Notes: a model not told the origin generated them from the letters alone. A stretch of DNA of 5,602 bases from an uncultured Ruminococcus sp. (GCA_947177375.1 CAMWUF010000087.1:1-5602), one strand, 5' to 3'; positions 1 through 5,602 are shown, counted from the stretch's first letter. Made by a program: numbers and translations.

Positions 1-117
1 ACTTGGATATAATGGATATTTACTATTTTTCCAATCACTTATCACATCATCAATAGGAACTTTTCTACCTTTAAACCAGCCACCTTGTATTAAAATATCA
101 TTAATAATTTTATTCAT
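1..117 (-). CDS. Partial gene, N-terminus of a probable SUKH-3-like immunity protein
   Basis: An open frame of 39 codons starts at the ATG at 117-115 and runs off the left edge without a stop. The visible protein begins MNKIINDILIQGGWFKGRKV and continues through PIDDVISDW to KYPLYPS. A short amphipathic helix, then G-W-F-x-G-R-x-V, an acidic I-D stretch, and a YPLYPS segment is the pattern I associate with the N-terminus of SUKH-3 proteins, which usually continue into a 'FL.EFGGL' segment that lies outside this window. SUKH proteins are typically cytoplasmic immunity proteins that neutralise partner toxins of polymorphic or contact-dependent systems. The gene starts 40 bp after membrane paralogue A, in the same direction, so it is probably co-transcribed with it. 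The start is supported by AAGGCG nine bases upstream and by a stronger AGAGAGG further upstream beyond a hairpin. The family call rests on a short N-terminal pattern only; an unrelated small protein is possible. Confidence 0.5.
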   Translation of the reverse strand, partial: MNKIINDILIQGGWFKGRKVPIDDVISDWKNSKYPLYPS

Positions 118-126
118 AGTATTAAT

Positions 127-142
127 CGCCTTATTTAAGGCG
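127..142 (-). promoter_or_regulatory. Perfect hairpin in the leader of the left-edge gene
   Basis: CGCCTTATTTAAGGCG forms a perfect 6-bp stem with a 4-base loop, and four of its six pairs are G-C in very AT-rich surroundings. It lies between copy A's stop codon and the ATG at 117. On the minus-strand transcript no U-run follows it, so it is not a typical intrinsic terminator. Its 3' arm contains AAGGCG, the nearest ribosome-binding sequence to the ATG, so folding would hide that site. Folding would also bring the upstream AGAGAGG (146-152) to an effective distance of 12 bases from the ATG. A role in translation of the left-edge gene is an inference. Confidence 0.45.
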
Positions 143-157
143 AAACCTCTCTTTCTT

Positions 158-820
158 TTAAAGATTTTTATTATTTTTGGAATGTTTCATTTGTGTTTGT
201 TTTGTTACTGTCAAATCAAAAGAAGTTGTTTCTGGTATATCTTCCATAATTTCTGAGGCTGATATTTTTTCTGTTGCTGTCAAATCAGAAGATAATGGTA
301 TATCCTGTGAAAATTCTGGAATAGATGGCATTTCTGCGTCATGTAAATTATCAAATGTATGTTCTGATTGATAGCCTTTCTTAACATTTTGCGTTTGTTC
401 TGTTAATCGTTCATTGAAATGTGGATATCCCTCTTGTTGTTTGAGCCAAACAGCTAGTTTTGTTTCTGGTATTTGCAAGAGAAAAAGTCCCATCATAATC
501 ATTCCAATATACCAAGCAATCCAACCAAACATCATGCCAATAAAAAGCAAAATACAGGTAATTGCTAATAATTTCGGTTTTTTCGGCAAGACAAACACTC
601 CAATTATTAATATTATCGCACAGTATAACAAAATACCAATCTCCATAAAAAATTCCCAAAGAGAATATATTGTTTCTTCAACATGCAAAATTACAATTCT
701 CCAAAAAGCGTTTTCTAGCATAGCAAATGTAACAAGTCCAACTCGCAACTTATGATATTGTTCATGTTTTCTCATCATCTTACGGCATTTTTCATAATGC
801 GACATATCGGGTGTTTCCAT
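158..820 (-). CDS. Membrane paralogue A: four-helix protein with acidic repeat tail, function unknown
   Basis: This encodes 220 residues from an ATG preceded by GAAAGGGA seven bases upstream. The N-terminus METPDMSHYEKC is basic and charged up to about residue 26, so it is probably cytoplasmic. Hydrophobic segments follow at about 27-45, 56-78, 84-101 and 102-117, with a positive KKPK loop between the second and third that supports an N-in, C-in topology. A conserved juxtamembrane motif, KQQEGYPHFNER, sits at 127-138. The tail from about 145 is hydrophilic and acidic and holds two copies of a repeat centred on PEFSQDI (168-174) and SEIMEDI (189-195). It ends MKHSKNN plus three residues. Copies C and B upstream are clear paralogues sharing the same order of parts, and all three are probably one operon. 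A is the most diverged in its membrane part and lacks the ETNQ...LGTDRIL segment shared by B and C. I do not recognise the family. A link to immunity is suggested only by the SUKH-like neighbour downstream. Confidence 0.85.
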   Translation of the reverse strand: METPDMSHYEKCRKMMRKHEQYHKLRVGLVTFAMLENAFWRIVILHVEETIYSLWEFFMEIGILLYCAIILIIGVFVLPKKPKLLAITCILLFIGMMFGWIAWYIGMIMMGLFLLQIPETKLAVWLKQQEGYPHFNERLTEQTQNVKKGYQSEHTFDNLHDAEMPSIPEFSQDIPLSSDLTATEKISASEIMEDIPETTSFDLTVTKQTQMKHSKNNKNL

Positions 821-847
821 AACAAAATCCCTTTCATTTTTAAATAT

Positions 848-1450
848 TTAAATATCCATATTATTTTTAGAATGTTTCATCAAAATTCTATCTGTTCCCA
901 AATCATTATTTTGTATTTGGTTTGTTTCTAATATATCCCGTGTAAATTCTGGAATAGAGGGCATTTCTTTTACCACAAAATCATGTGAGGGTGTTTCTGG
1001 CATTTCTGCACCATGCAAATCATCAAATTTATATTCTGGCTGATATTCTTTGCTAAAATTTTGCATTTTTTCTGTAAATCGTTCATTAAAATATGGGTAG
1101 CCCTCTTGTTGTTTTATTTAGACAGCTTGTTTTGTCTCTGGTATTTGAGAAAGAAAAAGTAATAACATAGGAATTCCAAAATATAGTCTAATTAAATTTC
1201 CGATTATGCCTATCAAAAGCAAAATACAAGTAATTGCTAATAATTTTGGTTTTTCTGGCACAGCAAATAAGCTAATAGCTAGCGTAATGACACTATAGAT
1301 GAAAACATGTTCAATTGGTGAATGTATATACCCATAGGCATTGATAAGCATAAGAAATGCAACAAGCTTAAATCGTAACATATGATGTCGTTCATGCTTT
1401 CTCATCATCATACGGCATTTACCATAATGTGACATATCGGGTATTTCCAT
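848..1450 (-). pseudogene. Membrane paralogue B, broken by an in-frame TAA stop
   Basis: This is the middle copy of the paralogous trio, 201 codons including both stops. It has a good ribosome binding site (GAGGAAAGGG, seven bases from the ATG at 1450). The frame reads for 110 residues through the membrane region and then meets TAA at 1120-1118. After that stop the same frame continues without a shift through IKQQEGYPYFNERF to the normal family ending LMKHSKNN and a stop at 848-850. Copies A and C have TGG (Trp) where the TAA sits, so two bases differ, which makes a single sequencing error unlikely. The second membrane segment is about 14 residues shorter than in C, and the tail has only one PEFTRDI repeat. 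The downstream part has an ATG at 1066 (MQNFSKEY) but no convincing ribosome binding site. The stop would release a membrane-only protein without the cytoplasmic motif and tail. A functional short form cannot be excluded. Confidence 0.8.
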
Positions 1451-1478
1451 AATAATTCCCTTTCCTCTTTTTATGTTT

Positions 1479-1492
1479 TAAATATTTAAATA
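1479..1492. repeat. 14-bp junction repeat at the 3' end of paralogue C, also at 841-854
   Basis: TAAATATTTAAATA occurs identically here and at 841-854, in each case spanning the stop codon and the start of the intergenic gap of a paralogue (C and B). It is followed at both sites by similar sequence encoding the shared tail end (TTATTTTTAGAAT). The downstream end of A lacks it. This suggests that B and C arose from a duplication that included the flanking gap. The sequence is AT-rich and partly self-complementary, so chance similarity contributes. Confidence 0.5.
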
Positions 1493-2346
1493 GTTGTATT
1501 ATTTTTAGAATATTTCATTAAAATTCTATCTGTCCCCAAATCATTATTTTGCATTTGGTTTGTTTCTAGTATATCCTGTGTAAATTCTGGAGCTGTTTGC
1601 TTCGGTTCTGAAAAATCAGAAATTGTTAAGTTTGATATATCTTCCATAATTTCTGGAGCTGTTTGCTCTGGTTTTGCCAAATCAGAAATTGTCACGTTTG
1701 ATATATCTTCCATAATTTCTGGAGCTGATATTTTTTCTGTTGCTGTCAAATCAGAAGATAATAACTCTGGTATATCTTGTGCGAATTCTGGAATAGAGGG
1801 CATTTCTTTTATTACAAAATCAGGTGAGGGCGTTTCAGGCATATCTGGTATTTCTGCATCATGTAAATTATCAAATTTATGTTCTGGTTGATATTCTTTG
1901 CCAAAATTTCGCATTTGTTCTGTAAATCGTTCATTAAAATGCGGATAGCCTTCTTGTTGTTTTATCCAGACAGCTTGTTTTGCCTCTGGTATTTGCCAAA
2001 GAAAAAGCAATAACATAGGAATTCCAAGATATGGTGCAATCCATTCTCCAATAATCCCTATAAATAGCAAAATGCAAGTAGTAGCTAATAATTTTGGTTT
2101 TTCTGGCACGGCAAATAAGCCGATGACTAGCGTGATGATACAATAGAGTAAAATACCAATCCCAAAGAAAAATCCAAAAAGATAAACTGCATGTTGGTCA
2201 ATTGGTGAACGTATGACTTTTACATAGGCATTGATAAGCATGAGAAATGCAACAATACTAATACGCAACATATGATTTTTTTTATGTTTTATCATCATGG
2301 TACGGCATTTATCATAATGCGACATATCATGTATTTCTGTAGGCAT
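1486..2346 (-). CDS. Membrane paralogue C: four-helix protein with expanded acidic repeat tail, function unknown
   Basis: This is the first gene of the putative C-B-A operon and encodes 286 residues from an ATG with AAAGGGAG ten bases upstream. The N-terminus to about residue 28 is polar and basic (MSHYDKC near 8-14). Hydrophobic segments lie at about 29-46, 54-80, 85-101 and 102-119, with PEKPK between the second and third, fitting both ends in the cytoplasm. The motif KQQEGYPHFNER is at 129-140. From about 165 the chain is acidic and proline-rich. It contains four repeats of 22-23 residues centred on PEFAQDI (186-192), PEIMEDI (208-214), PEIMEDI (230-236) and PEFTQDI (252-258). It ends GTDRILMKYSKNN plus three residues. 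It is the longest of the three copies because of the extra repeats. There is no signal peptide cleavage site, enzyme motif or known domain that I can recognise. The intact copies A and C suggest the family is maintained. A binding or immunity role is speculative. Confidence 0.88.
   Translation of the reverse strand: MPTEIHDMSHYDKCRTMMIKHKKNHMLRISIVAFLMLINAYVKVIRSPIDQHAVYLFGFFFGIGILLYCIITLVIGLFAVPEKPKLLATTCILLFIGIIGEWIAPYLGIPMLLLFLWQIPEAKQAVWIKQQEGYPHFNERFTEQMRNFGKEYQPEHKFDNLHDAEIPDMPETPSPDFVIKEMPSIPEFAQDIPELLSSDLTATEKISAPEIMEDISNVTISDLAKPEQTAPEIMEDISNLTISDFSEPKQTAPEFTQDILETNQMQNNDLGTDRILMKYSKNNTTI
1585..1785 (-). repeat. Tandem 66-bp coding repeat in the tail of paralogue C
   Basis: Two units of exactly 66 bp (1585-1650 and 1651-1716), each beginning TTCTGGAGCTGTTTGC on the plus strand, match at 59 of 66 positions by hand count. 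A more diverged 69-bp unit follows at 1717-1785. The lengths are multiples of three, so the repeats keep frame and encode 22- or 23-residue units of the form PE(I/F)xx(E/Q)DI...SD(L/F)...(K/Q)(I/T)(S/A)A. The same unit occurs twice in paralogue A and once in B, so copy number varies within the array. Confidence 0.85.
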
Positions 2347-2397
2347 GACAAAAAAACTCCCTTTCTAAAATAAAATATTTATATTAATATACTAATA

Positions 2398-2426
2398 AGT
2401 ATAACACAATTACTAATATTCGTCAA
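2398..2426 (-). promoter_or_regulatory. Sigma-A-type promoter for the C-B-A operon
   Basis: Read on the minus strand, TTGACG (2426-2421) is followed by a 17-base spacer and TATACT (2403-2398). That is one mismatch from consensus in each box with ideal spacing. Transcription would start near 2391, giving a leader of about 45 bases before the ATG of paralogue C. The promoter starts directly after the U-tract of the lyase terminator, so the membrane-protein genes are a transcription unit independent of the lyase. No comparable promoter was seen in the short gaps between C, B and A. Confidence 0.8.
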
Positions 2427-2427
2427 G

Positions 2428-2477
2428 CTATTATTAAAAAATAAAAAGTCCCTAAATATGAATATAGGGACTTTTTA
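2428..2477 (-). terminator. Intrinsic terminator of the PL11 lyase gene
   Basis: The arms 2442-2454 and 2465-2477 pair perfectly over 13 bp around the core AGTCCCTA/TAGGGACT, with a 10-base loop. On the minus-strand transcript the stem is followed by a U-rich stretch (TTTTT then ATTTTTT in DNA terms, about 2443 down to 2430). It lies 15 bases after the lyase stop codon (2493-2495). The arms are flanked by A and T runs on both sides, so it could also stop plus-strand transcription, but no plus-strand gene is seen here. Confidence 0.88.
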
Positions 2478-2492
2478 AAATAGTAATTATTA

Positions 2493-5400
2493 TTAATTAT
2501 TTTTAGAAGATGGTGTATAAACAGTTGGAGCTGTTGGCAAATCATAGCCTGTGCCTAAGAAATAATCTGTATGTGGTGGCTGATTATAGCCATTGTTCTG
2601 AGAAGCAACTTGCACACGATATTGTGAATTATGCATGAGTGTATAAATTGGATATTCTGTTGTATAAGTTGTTGTAAATACACGCAAGCCTGTTCCGTCA
2701 GATTTGCGGAAAACCATTTCTTCACGCCAGTCACCTGTTAAATCACAAGTAATACAAGCATTGGATTTAGAAGCATTATTATAAGTTACACCGTCGCCTG
2801 TAAACACTCTGCCTTTGCCGTATTGGTCAATCATAGTTCTATCTAAAACAGCTCTTTCTAAAACATCTGTCCAGTAAACAACGGAATTTTGACCCCATTT
2901 GGTAATATCAGACCATTGACAAACAACTTCATGATTACCTGTTGTAGCATATACATTGCCAGAATAAGAACCAACCATTTCAGCACTGTCATTTCCAGCA
3001 ATTAAATTATCTGCTAAACATCTTCCCGTATCACCTGAAGCAGTTTCACGGAATAATTCTTTACCAGTTTTCGCATCACGCAACATAACACCATAATTTA
3101 CTTTTTTGCCATTTGGGTGTGTTTCATCTTCTAAACATTGGAAGATTTCAAGACCTTCATTATTTAAATCAAAATCACCAATATGCACTGCATCTCCATG
3201 TGCATTACCAGTTGTATATAATAACTTGCCATTATCATCTACAACAGCAGAACCTATTACAATTTCGTCTTTTCCATCACGGTCTACATCAGCAGCCATG
3301 CAATGATGATTACCATCACCATAACCAGCAACTGATTTATCATAACCAGTGTCCCATGTCCAACGTTTCACAAGTTTTTCATCTTGCACGTCCCAAGTTG
3401 CAATAACAGCTCTTGTATAATAGCCACGTCCGAATACTGCACTTGGGTGTTCGCCGTCTAAATAAGCCACACATGCTGTGAATCTGTCAACACGGTTGCC
3501 ATAATTATCGCCCCAATCTGTAATATCTCCTCTTGGTGGGTCATAATCCTGTGTATCTAACGCTTTACCTGTTTCACCGTCAAATAAAGTCAAATATTCT
3601 GGACCTGTTAAAATTCTTCCTGCATCACTGCGATAATCTGCTGAAGCATCTCCAATCACTTTACCTGTACCGTCAATTGTGCCATCAGCTGTTTTGCAAA
3701 TTAATTCTGCTTTTCCGTCACCGTCAAAATCAAATACATTAAATTGCGTATAATGTGCACCAGCACGGATATTTTTGCCTAAATCAATCCGCCATAACAG
3801 CGTACCATTGAGTTTATAGCAATCTAAATACACATTGCCAGTATAGCCATTTTTTGAATTATCCTGTGAATTAGACGGATCCCATTTTACAATAATTTCA
3901 TATTCGCCGTCACCGTCAACATCTCCAACAGAACAGTCATTTTCTGTATATGTGCATGTCGTACCATCAGGCATTTTCATATCAGCAGGTTTTTGTGTTG
4001 GAATATCAAAATATGCACCACTTTGACCTGAATTTTTTGTTGCATATACAATTGCAGGATTTGCAAATTCTGTCATAGTTGTGCCAACAAAAGTATCTAC
4101 AGTATAATTATCTGTAGCTGTGCCACCTTCGTCATAATAATTTGTTGCTTCACCAGAAGCAATATTTGCTAATAATTCACCGTTTTTATAAAGCTTAAAG
4201 CTTGTATTATCACTATCTGTTGCAAGAATTCGCCATGAAAGCAACATGCCTTTGCCTGTGTATGCCGCACTCACACCACGGTTTAAATCTTCTACTTGTC
4301 TGCCAACACCATATTGATTATTTTCATTAGAATTTATTACTTCTCCTTTAATCGGAGCAATTGGCTGTGAAACACTTGCATTTTCTTTTGATTCTTTAAT
4401 AGAAATATAGTCAATATTAGCTGCACCGTCAGCTGTTTGTGATGTAAATGTAATTTCATTCACACCAGCTTGTAATGGCAAATATAATACTTCTTCTTGC
4501 CAAGTTGTCCAAGCTCCAGTAGATTCGCCTTTGAGTGTCCAGTAAACAATTTGATTATTGAGTGTCACAGCAACAGTTCTGTCACTTGTACCACCGTTTG
4601 CATATCTAACTGTGACAGCATACACACCATCAGTATTTGCAGAAATATTCCAAGTAGCTGTGACATTTTCTTTATTATCAAGATTTAAATAAGCCGATTC
4701 TGTAAAGCCTGCATTCGTTGTTTCAGAAACACCCTCTGTATAATTTGCATCGATTCCAGCATAACGGCGTTCAGAGCTAATATCTTGTTTGATTAATTTT
4801 CCTTTGCCGTGTAAATATTTTTGCAATGCTACAATATCTTTTACAGCAAAATCTCCATCACCTGTAACATTTCCAGCAAGTTTCTGATGTTCCGTTCCCT
4901 TGCCAGATAATAAAATTTTCTTTGCAAGAACCCAGTCATAAATATTAACTATTTTATCATCATTCAAGTCACCTGCAATGTAATCTTCTCCAGTAACAGT
5001 GACATTTGTTTCTTTAAGATTTCCTGTTGCATAATTTACAGGTATGAATTCCCAGTCCTGACAATTAAATCCGTTCAGTTCCCATTGCTGAATATTCGCA
5101 CCTGCGGTTGTTTCTGCATTGATAACTTCTACTGCTTTGCCAGAAGATTTATTAATAATTCTGAAACTGCCGTCTGTATTTGCATCTAAACTGAATAATT
5201 GATTATCTGCACCTGTTGCTTTAGAAACACTAATATTTGCATCTGTTGTTTCAGCGTTTAAGGCATTGCCATTCATAGCTAAAATTTGATAATAGCCATT
5301 TCCTGTGGCTTGTAATTTCCAAGTATTTAATTCAGTTGCTCTTTTGAGCGTGTTTTGTATCACATTATCAGAATCCATACTCATGTAAATTCCACTGTTC

Positions 5401-5528
5401 ACATTACGAATCACATAAGTGCCATCTAATGCATTGCTGTCTACCGCAGAAGCAATGTTACTATCCTGTATAATAGGAAGTGTTGCAAGCATCATAATTC
5501 CTGCAAGAAAGGCTTTTATTTTTTTCAT
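2493..5528 (-). CDS. Secreted dockerin-containing family PL11 rhamnogalacturonan lyase with CBM13-like and CBM35-like modules
   Basis: This encodes 1011 residues. Residues 1-28 are a Sec signal peptide: MKKIK, a hydrophobic core, and likely cleavage after ASA (26-28). About 35-163 is a ricin-type/CBM13-like trefoil with QQWELN and QDWEFI signatures. About 185-245 is a type I dockerin with two calcium loops (D187, N189, D191, D198; N220, T222, D224, D231). About 255-378 is a CBM35-like beta-sandwich. About 404-1005 is the PL11 catalytic region, a short beta domain followed by a propeller rich in calcium-binding loops: GDVDGDGEYE (535-544), DFDGDGKAE (600-608), DVDRDGKDE (747-755) and GDFDLNNEG (784-792). 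It resembles Bacillus YesW/YesX. PL11 enzymes cleave the rhamnose-galacturonate backbone of rhamnogalacturonan I by beta-elimination. The dockerin implies attachment to a cohesin scaffold outside the cell. The frame is intact and monocistronic, ending at its own terminator. Whether cleavage is endo or exo cannot be settled here. The ATG at 5528 is chosen over a TTG five codons upstream because that TTG lies within the ribosome binding site. Confidence 0.93.
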   Translation of the reverse strand: MKKIKAFLAGIMMLATLPIIQDSNIASAVDSNALDGTYVIRNVNSGIYMSMDSDNVIQNTLKRATELNTWKLQATGNGYYQILAMNGNALNAETTDANISVSKATGADNQLFSLDANTDGSFRIINKSSGKAVEVINAETTAGANIQQWELNGFNCQDWEFIPVNYATGNLKETNVTVTGEDYIAGDLNDDKIVNIYDWVLAKKILLSGKGTEHQKLAGNVTGDGDFAVKDIVALQKYLHGKGKLIKQDISSERRYAGIDANYTEGVSETTNAGFTESAYLNLDNKENVTATWNISANTDGVYAVTVRYANGGTSDRTVAVTLNNQIVYWTLKGESTGAWTTWQEEVLYLPLQAGVNEITFTSQTADGAANIDYISIKESKENASVSQPIAPIKGEVINSNENNQYGVGRQVEDLNRGVSAAYTGKGMLLSWRILATDSDNTSFKLYKNGELLANIASGEATNYYDEGGTATDNYTVDTFVGTTMTEFANPAIVYATKNSGQSGAYFDIPTQKPADMKMPDGTTCTYTENDCSVGDVDGDGEYEIIVKWDPSNSQDNSKNGYTGNVYLDCYKLNGTLLWRIDLGKNIRAGAHYTQFNVFDFDGDGKAELICKTADGTIDGTGKVIGDASADYRSDAGRILTGPEYLTLFDGETGKALDTQDYDPPRGDITDWGDNYGNRVDRFTACVAYLDGEHPSAVFGRGYYTRAVIATWDVQDEKLVKRWTWDTGYDKSVAGYGDGNHHCMAADVDRDGKDEIVIGSAVVDDNGKLLYTTGNAHGDAVHIGDFDLNNEGLEIFQCLEDETHPNGKKVNYGVMLRDAKTGKELFRETASGDTGRCLADNLIAGNDSAEMVGSYSGNVYATTGNHEVVCQWSDITKWGQNSVVYWTDVLERAVLDRTMIDQYGKGRVFTGDGVTYNNASKSNACITCDLTGDWREEMVFRKSDGTGLRVFTTTYTTEYPIYTLMHNSQYRVQVASQNNGYNQPPHTDYFLGTGYDLPTAPTVYTPSSKNN

Positions 5529-5535
5529 AATATTA

Positions 5536-5541
5536 CTCTCC
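5536..5541 (-). promoter_or_regulatory. Ribosome binding site that fixes the lyase start at 5528
   Basis: GGAGAG lies seven bases before the ATG at 5528-5526, which begins the typical signal-peptide sequence MKKIKAFLAG. A longer frame from TTG at 5543 (MESNI...) would use the TTG that forms part of TTGGAGAG, so it would have no ribosome binding site of its own. The 1011-residue form is therefore preferred over 1016. Confidence 0.88.
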
Positions 5542-5593
5542 AATCTTTAAAATTTTAAAACATAAATTCACACAAAAATTGCCTATTACTTAT

Positions 5594-5599
5594 ATTATA
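5594..5599 (-). promoter_or_regulatory. Possible -10 box of the lyase promoter (incomplete at the edge)
   Basis: TATAAT on the minus strand lies about 66 bases upstream of the lyase ATG. Transcription would start near 5587, leaving a leader of about 59 bases. The matching -35 box would fall beyond the right edge, and the surrounding AT-richness makes a chance match easy. Nothing else is visible in the 5542-5602 leader: no riboswitch-like structure and no clear operator. Confidence 0.35.
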
Positions 5600-5602
5600 T
5601 AT

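Noticed and set aside
127..142. Intrinsic terminator after paralogue A
   Set aside because: The stem is only 6 bp and is not followed by a U-run on the minus-strand transcript. It lies directly before the next start codon.
177..755. Plus-strand open frames opposite paralogue A (177-371 and 414-755)
   Set aside because: These are complementary-strand readings of the paralogue's membrane and tail codons, with no promoter or ribosome binding support.
848..1066. A separate 72-residue gene
   Set aside because: It is in the same frame as the upstream part of paralogue B, aligns to the C-terminal half of A and C, and its ATG lacks a convincing ribosome binding site. It is the remnant after a nonsense codon.
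1118..1120. Programmed readthrough or recoding at the TAA in paralogue B
   Set aside because: No recoding context or structure is evident. Copies A and C use an ordinary TGG here and B has other damage, so pseudogene decay is simpler.
1585..1785. A CRISPR-like array
   Set aside because: The 66-bp units are directly adjacent with no unique spacers, stay in frame, and encode protein repeats.
1934..2143. Alternative minus-strand frame inside paralogue C (a similar one at 411-659 in A)
   Set aside because: It overlaps the conserved frame entirely. Its presence in two paralogues follows from their shared DNA sequence, not from independent coding.
3106..3742. Plus-strand open frames opposite the lyase (3106-3306, 3113-3406, 3533-3742)
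   Set aside because: They lie antisense to a well-supported catalytic region, have low-complexity H/L/Q- or S/P-rich compositions, and lack ribosome binding sites or recognisable domains.
5529..5543. Upstream TTG start extending the lyase to 1016 residues
   Set aside because: The TTG is part of TTGGAGAG, the ribosome binding site for the ATG at 5528. The extension places five polar residues before a standard signal peptide.

Overview
The window is AT-rich, and every gene I can support lies on the minus strand. The organism looks like a gut- or rumen-type Firmicute, most likely Ruminococcus or a close relative. The grounds are a secreted, dockerin-bearing polysaccharide lyase (a cellulosome-type enzyme), strong AAAGGG/GGAG ribosome binding sites and sigma-A-like promoter spacing. 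This is inference from gene content; no rRNA or other marker is present.

Right part (about 2440-5602): one large gene for a 1011-residue secreted enzyme. Its order is signal peptide, ricin-type/CBM13-like beta-trefoil, type I dockerin, CBM35-like module, and family PL11 rhamnogalacturonan lyase. It probably degrades the rhamnogalacturonan I backbone of pectin while docked on a cellulosome or cell-surface scaffold. A 13-bp hairpin with a U-rich tail ends it at about 2428-2477. Its promoter is cut by the right edge.

Middle and left part (158-2427): a separate transcription unit begins immediately after that terminator, from a near-consensus promoter (TTGACG, 17 bp, TATACT). It carries three tandem paralogues, in transcription order C (1486-2346), B (848-1450) and A (158-820), 27-35 bp apart. 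Each encodes a four-helix membrane protein with a conserved juxtamembrane motif (KQQEGYPxFNER) and a hydrophilic acidic tail. The family is not one I can name. The tail is built from a 22-23-residue repeat whose number differs between copies (four in C, two in A, one in B). Copy B is broken by an in-frame TAA where C and A have a TGG tryptophan codon, and it also has a shortened second membrane segment.

Left edge (1-117): the first 39 codons of another minus-strand gene, 40 bp after copy A. Its N-terminus resembles SUKH-3-type immunity proteins (GWFKGRKV). A perfect small hairpin lies between a strong Shine-Dalgarno-like sequence and its start codon. If the SUKH call is right, the membrane paralogues may belong to an immunity-gene or toxin-defence array, where tandem duplication and decay are common. 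That link is a hypothesis from context only. The lyase appears functionally unrelated to the array.
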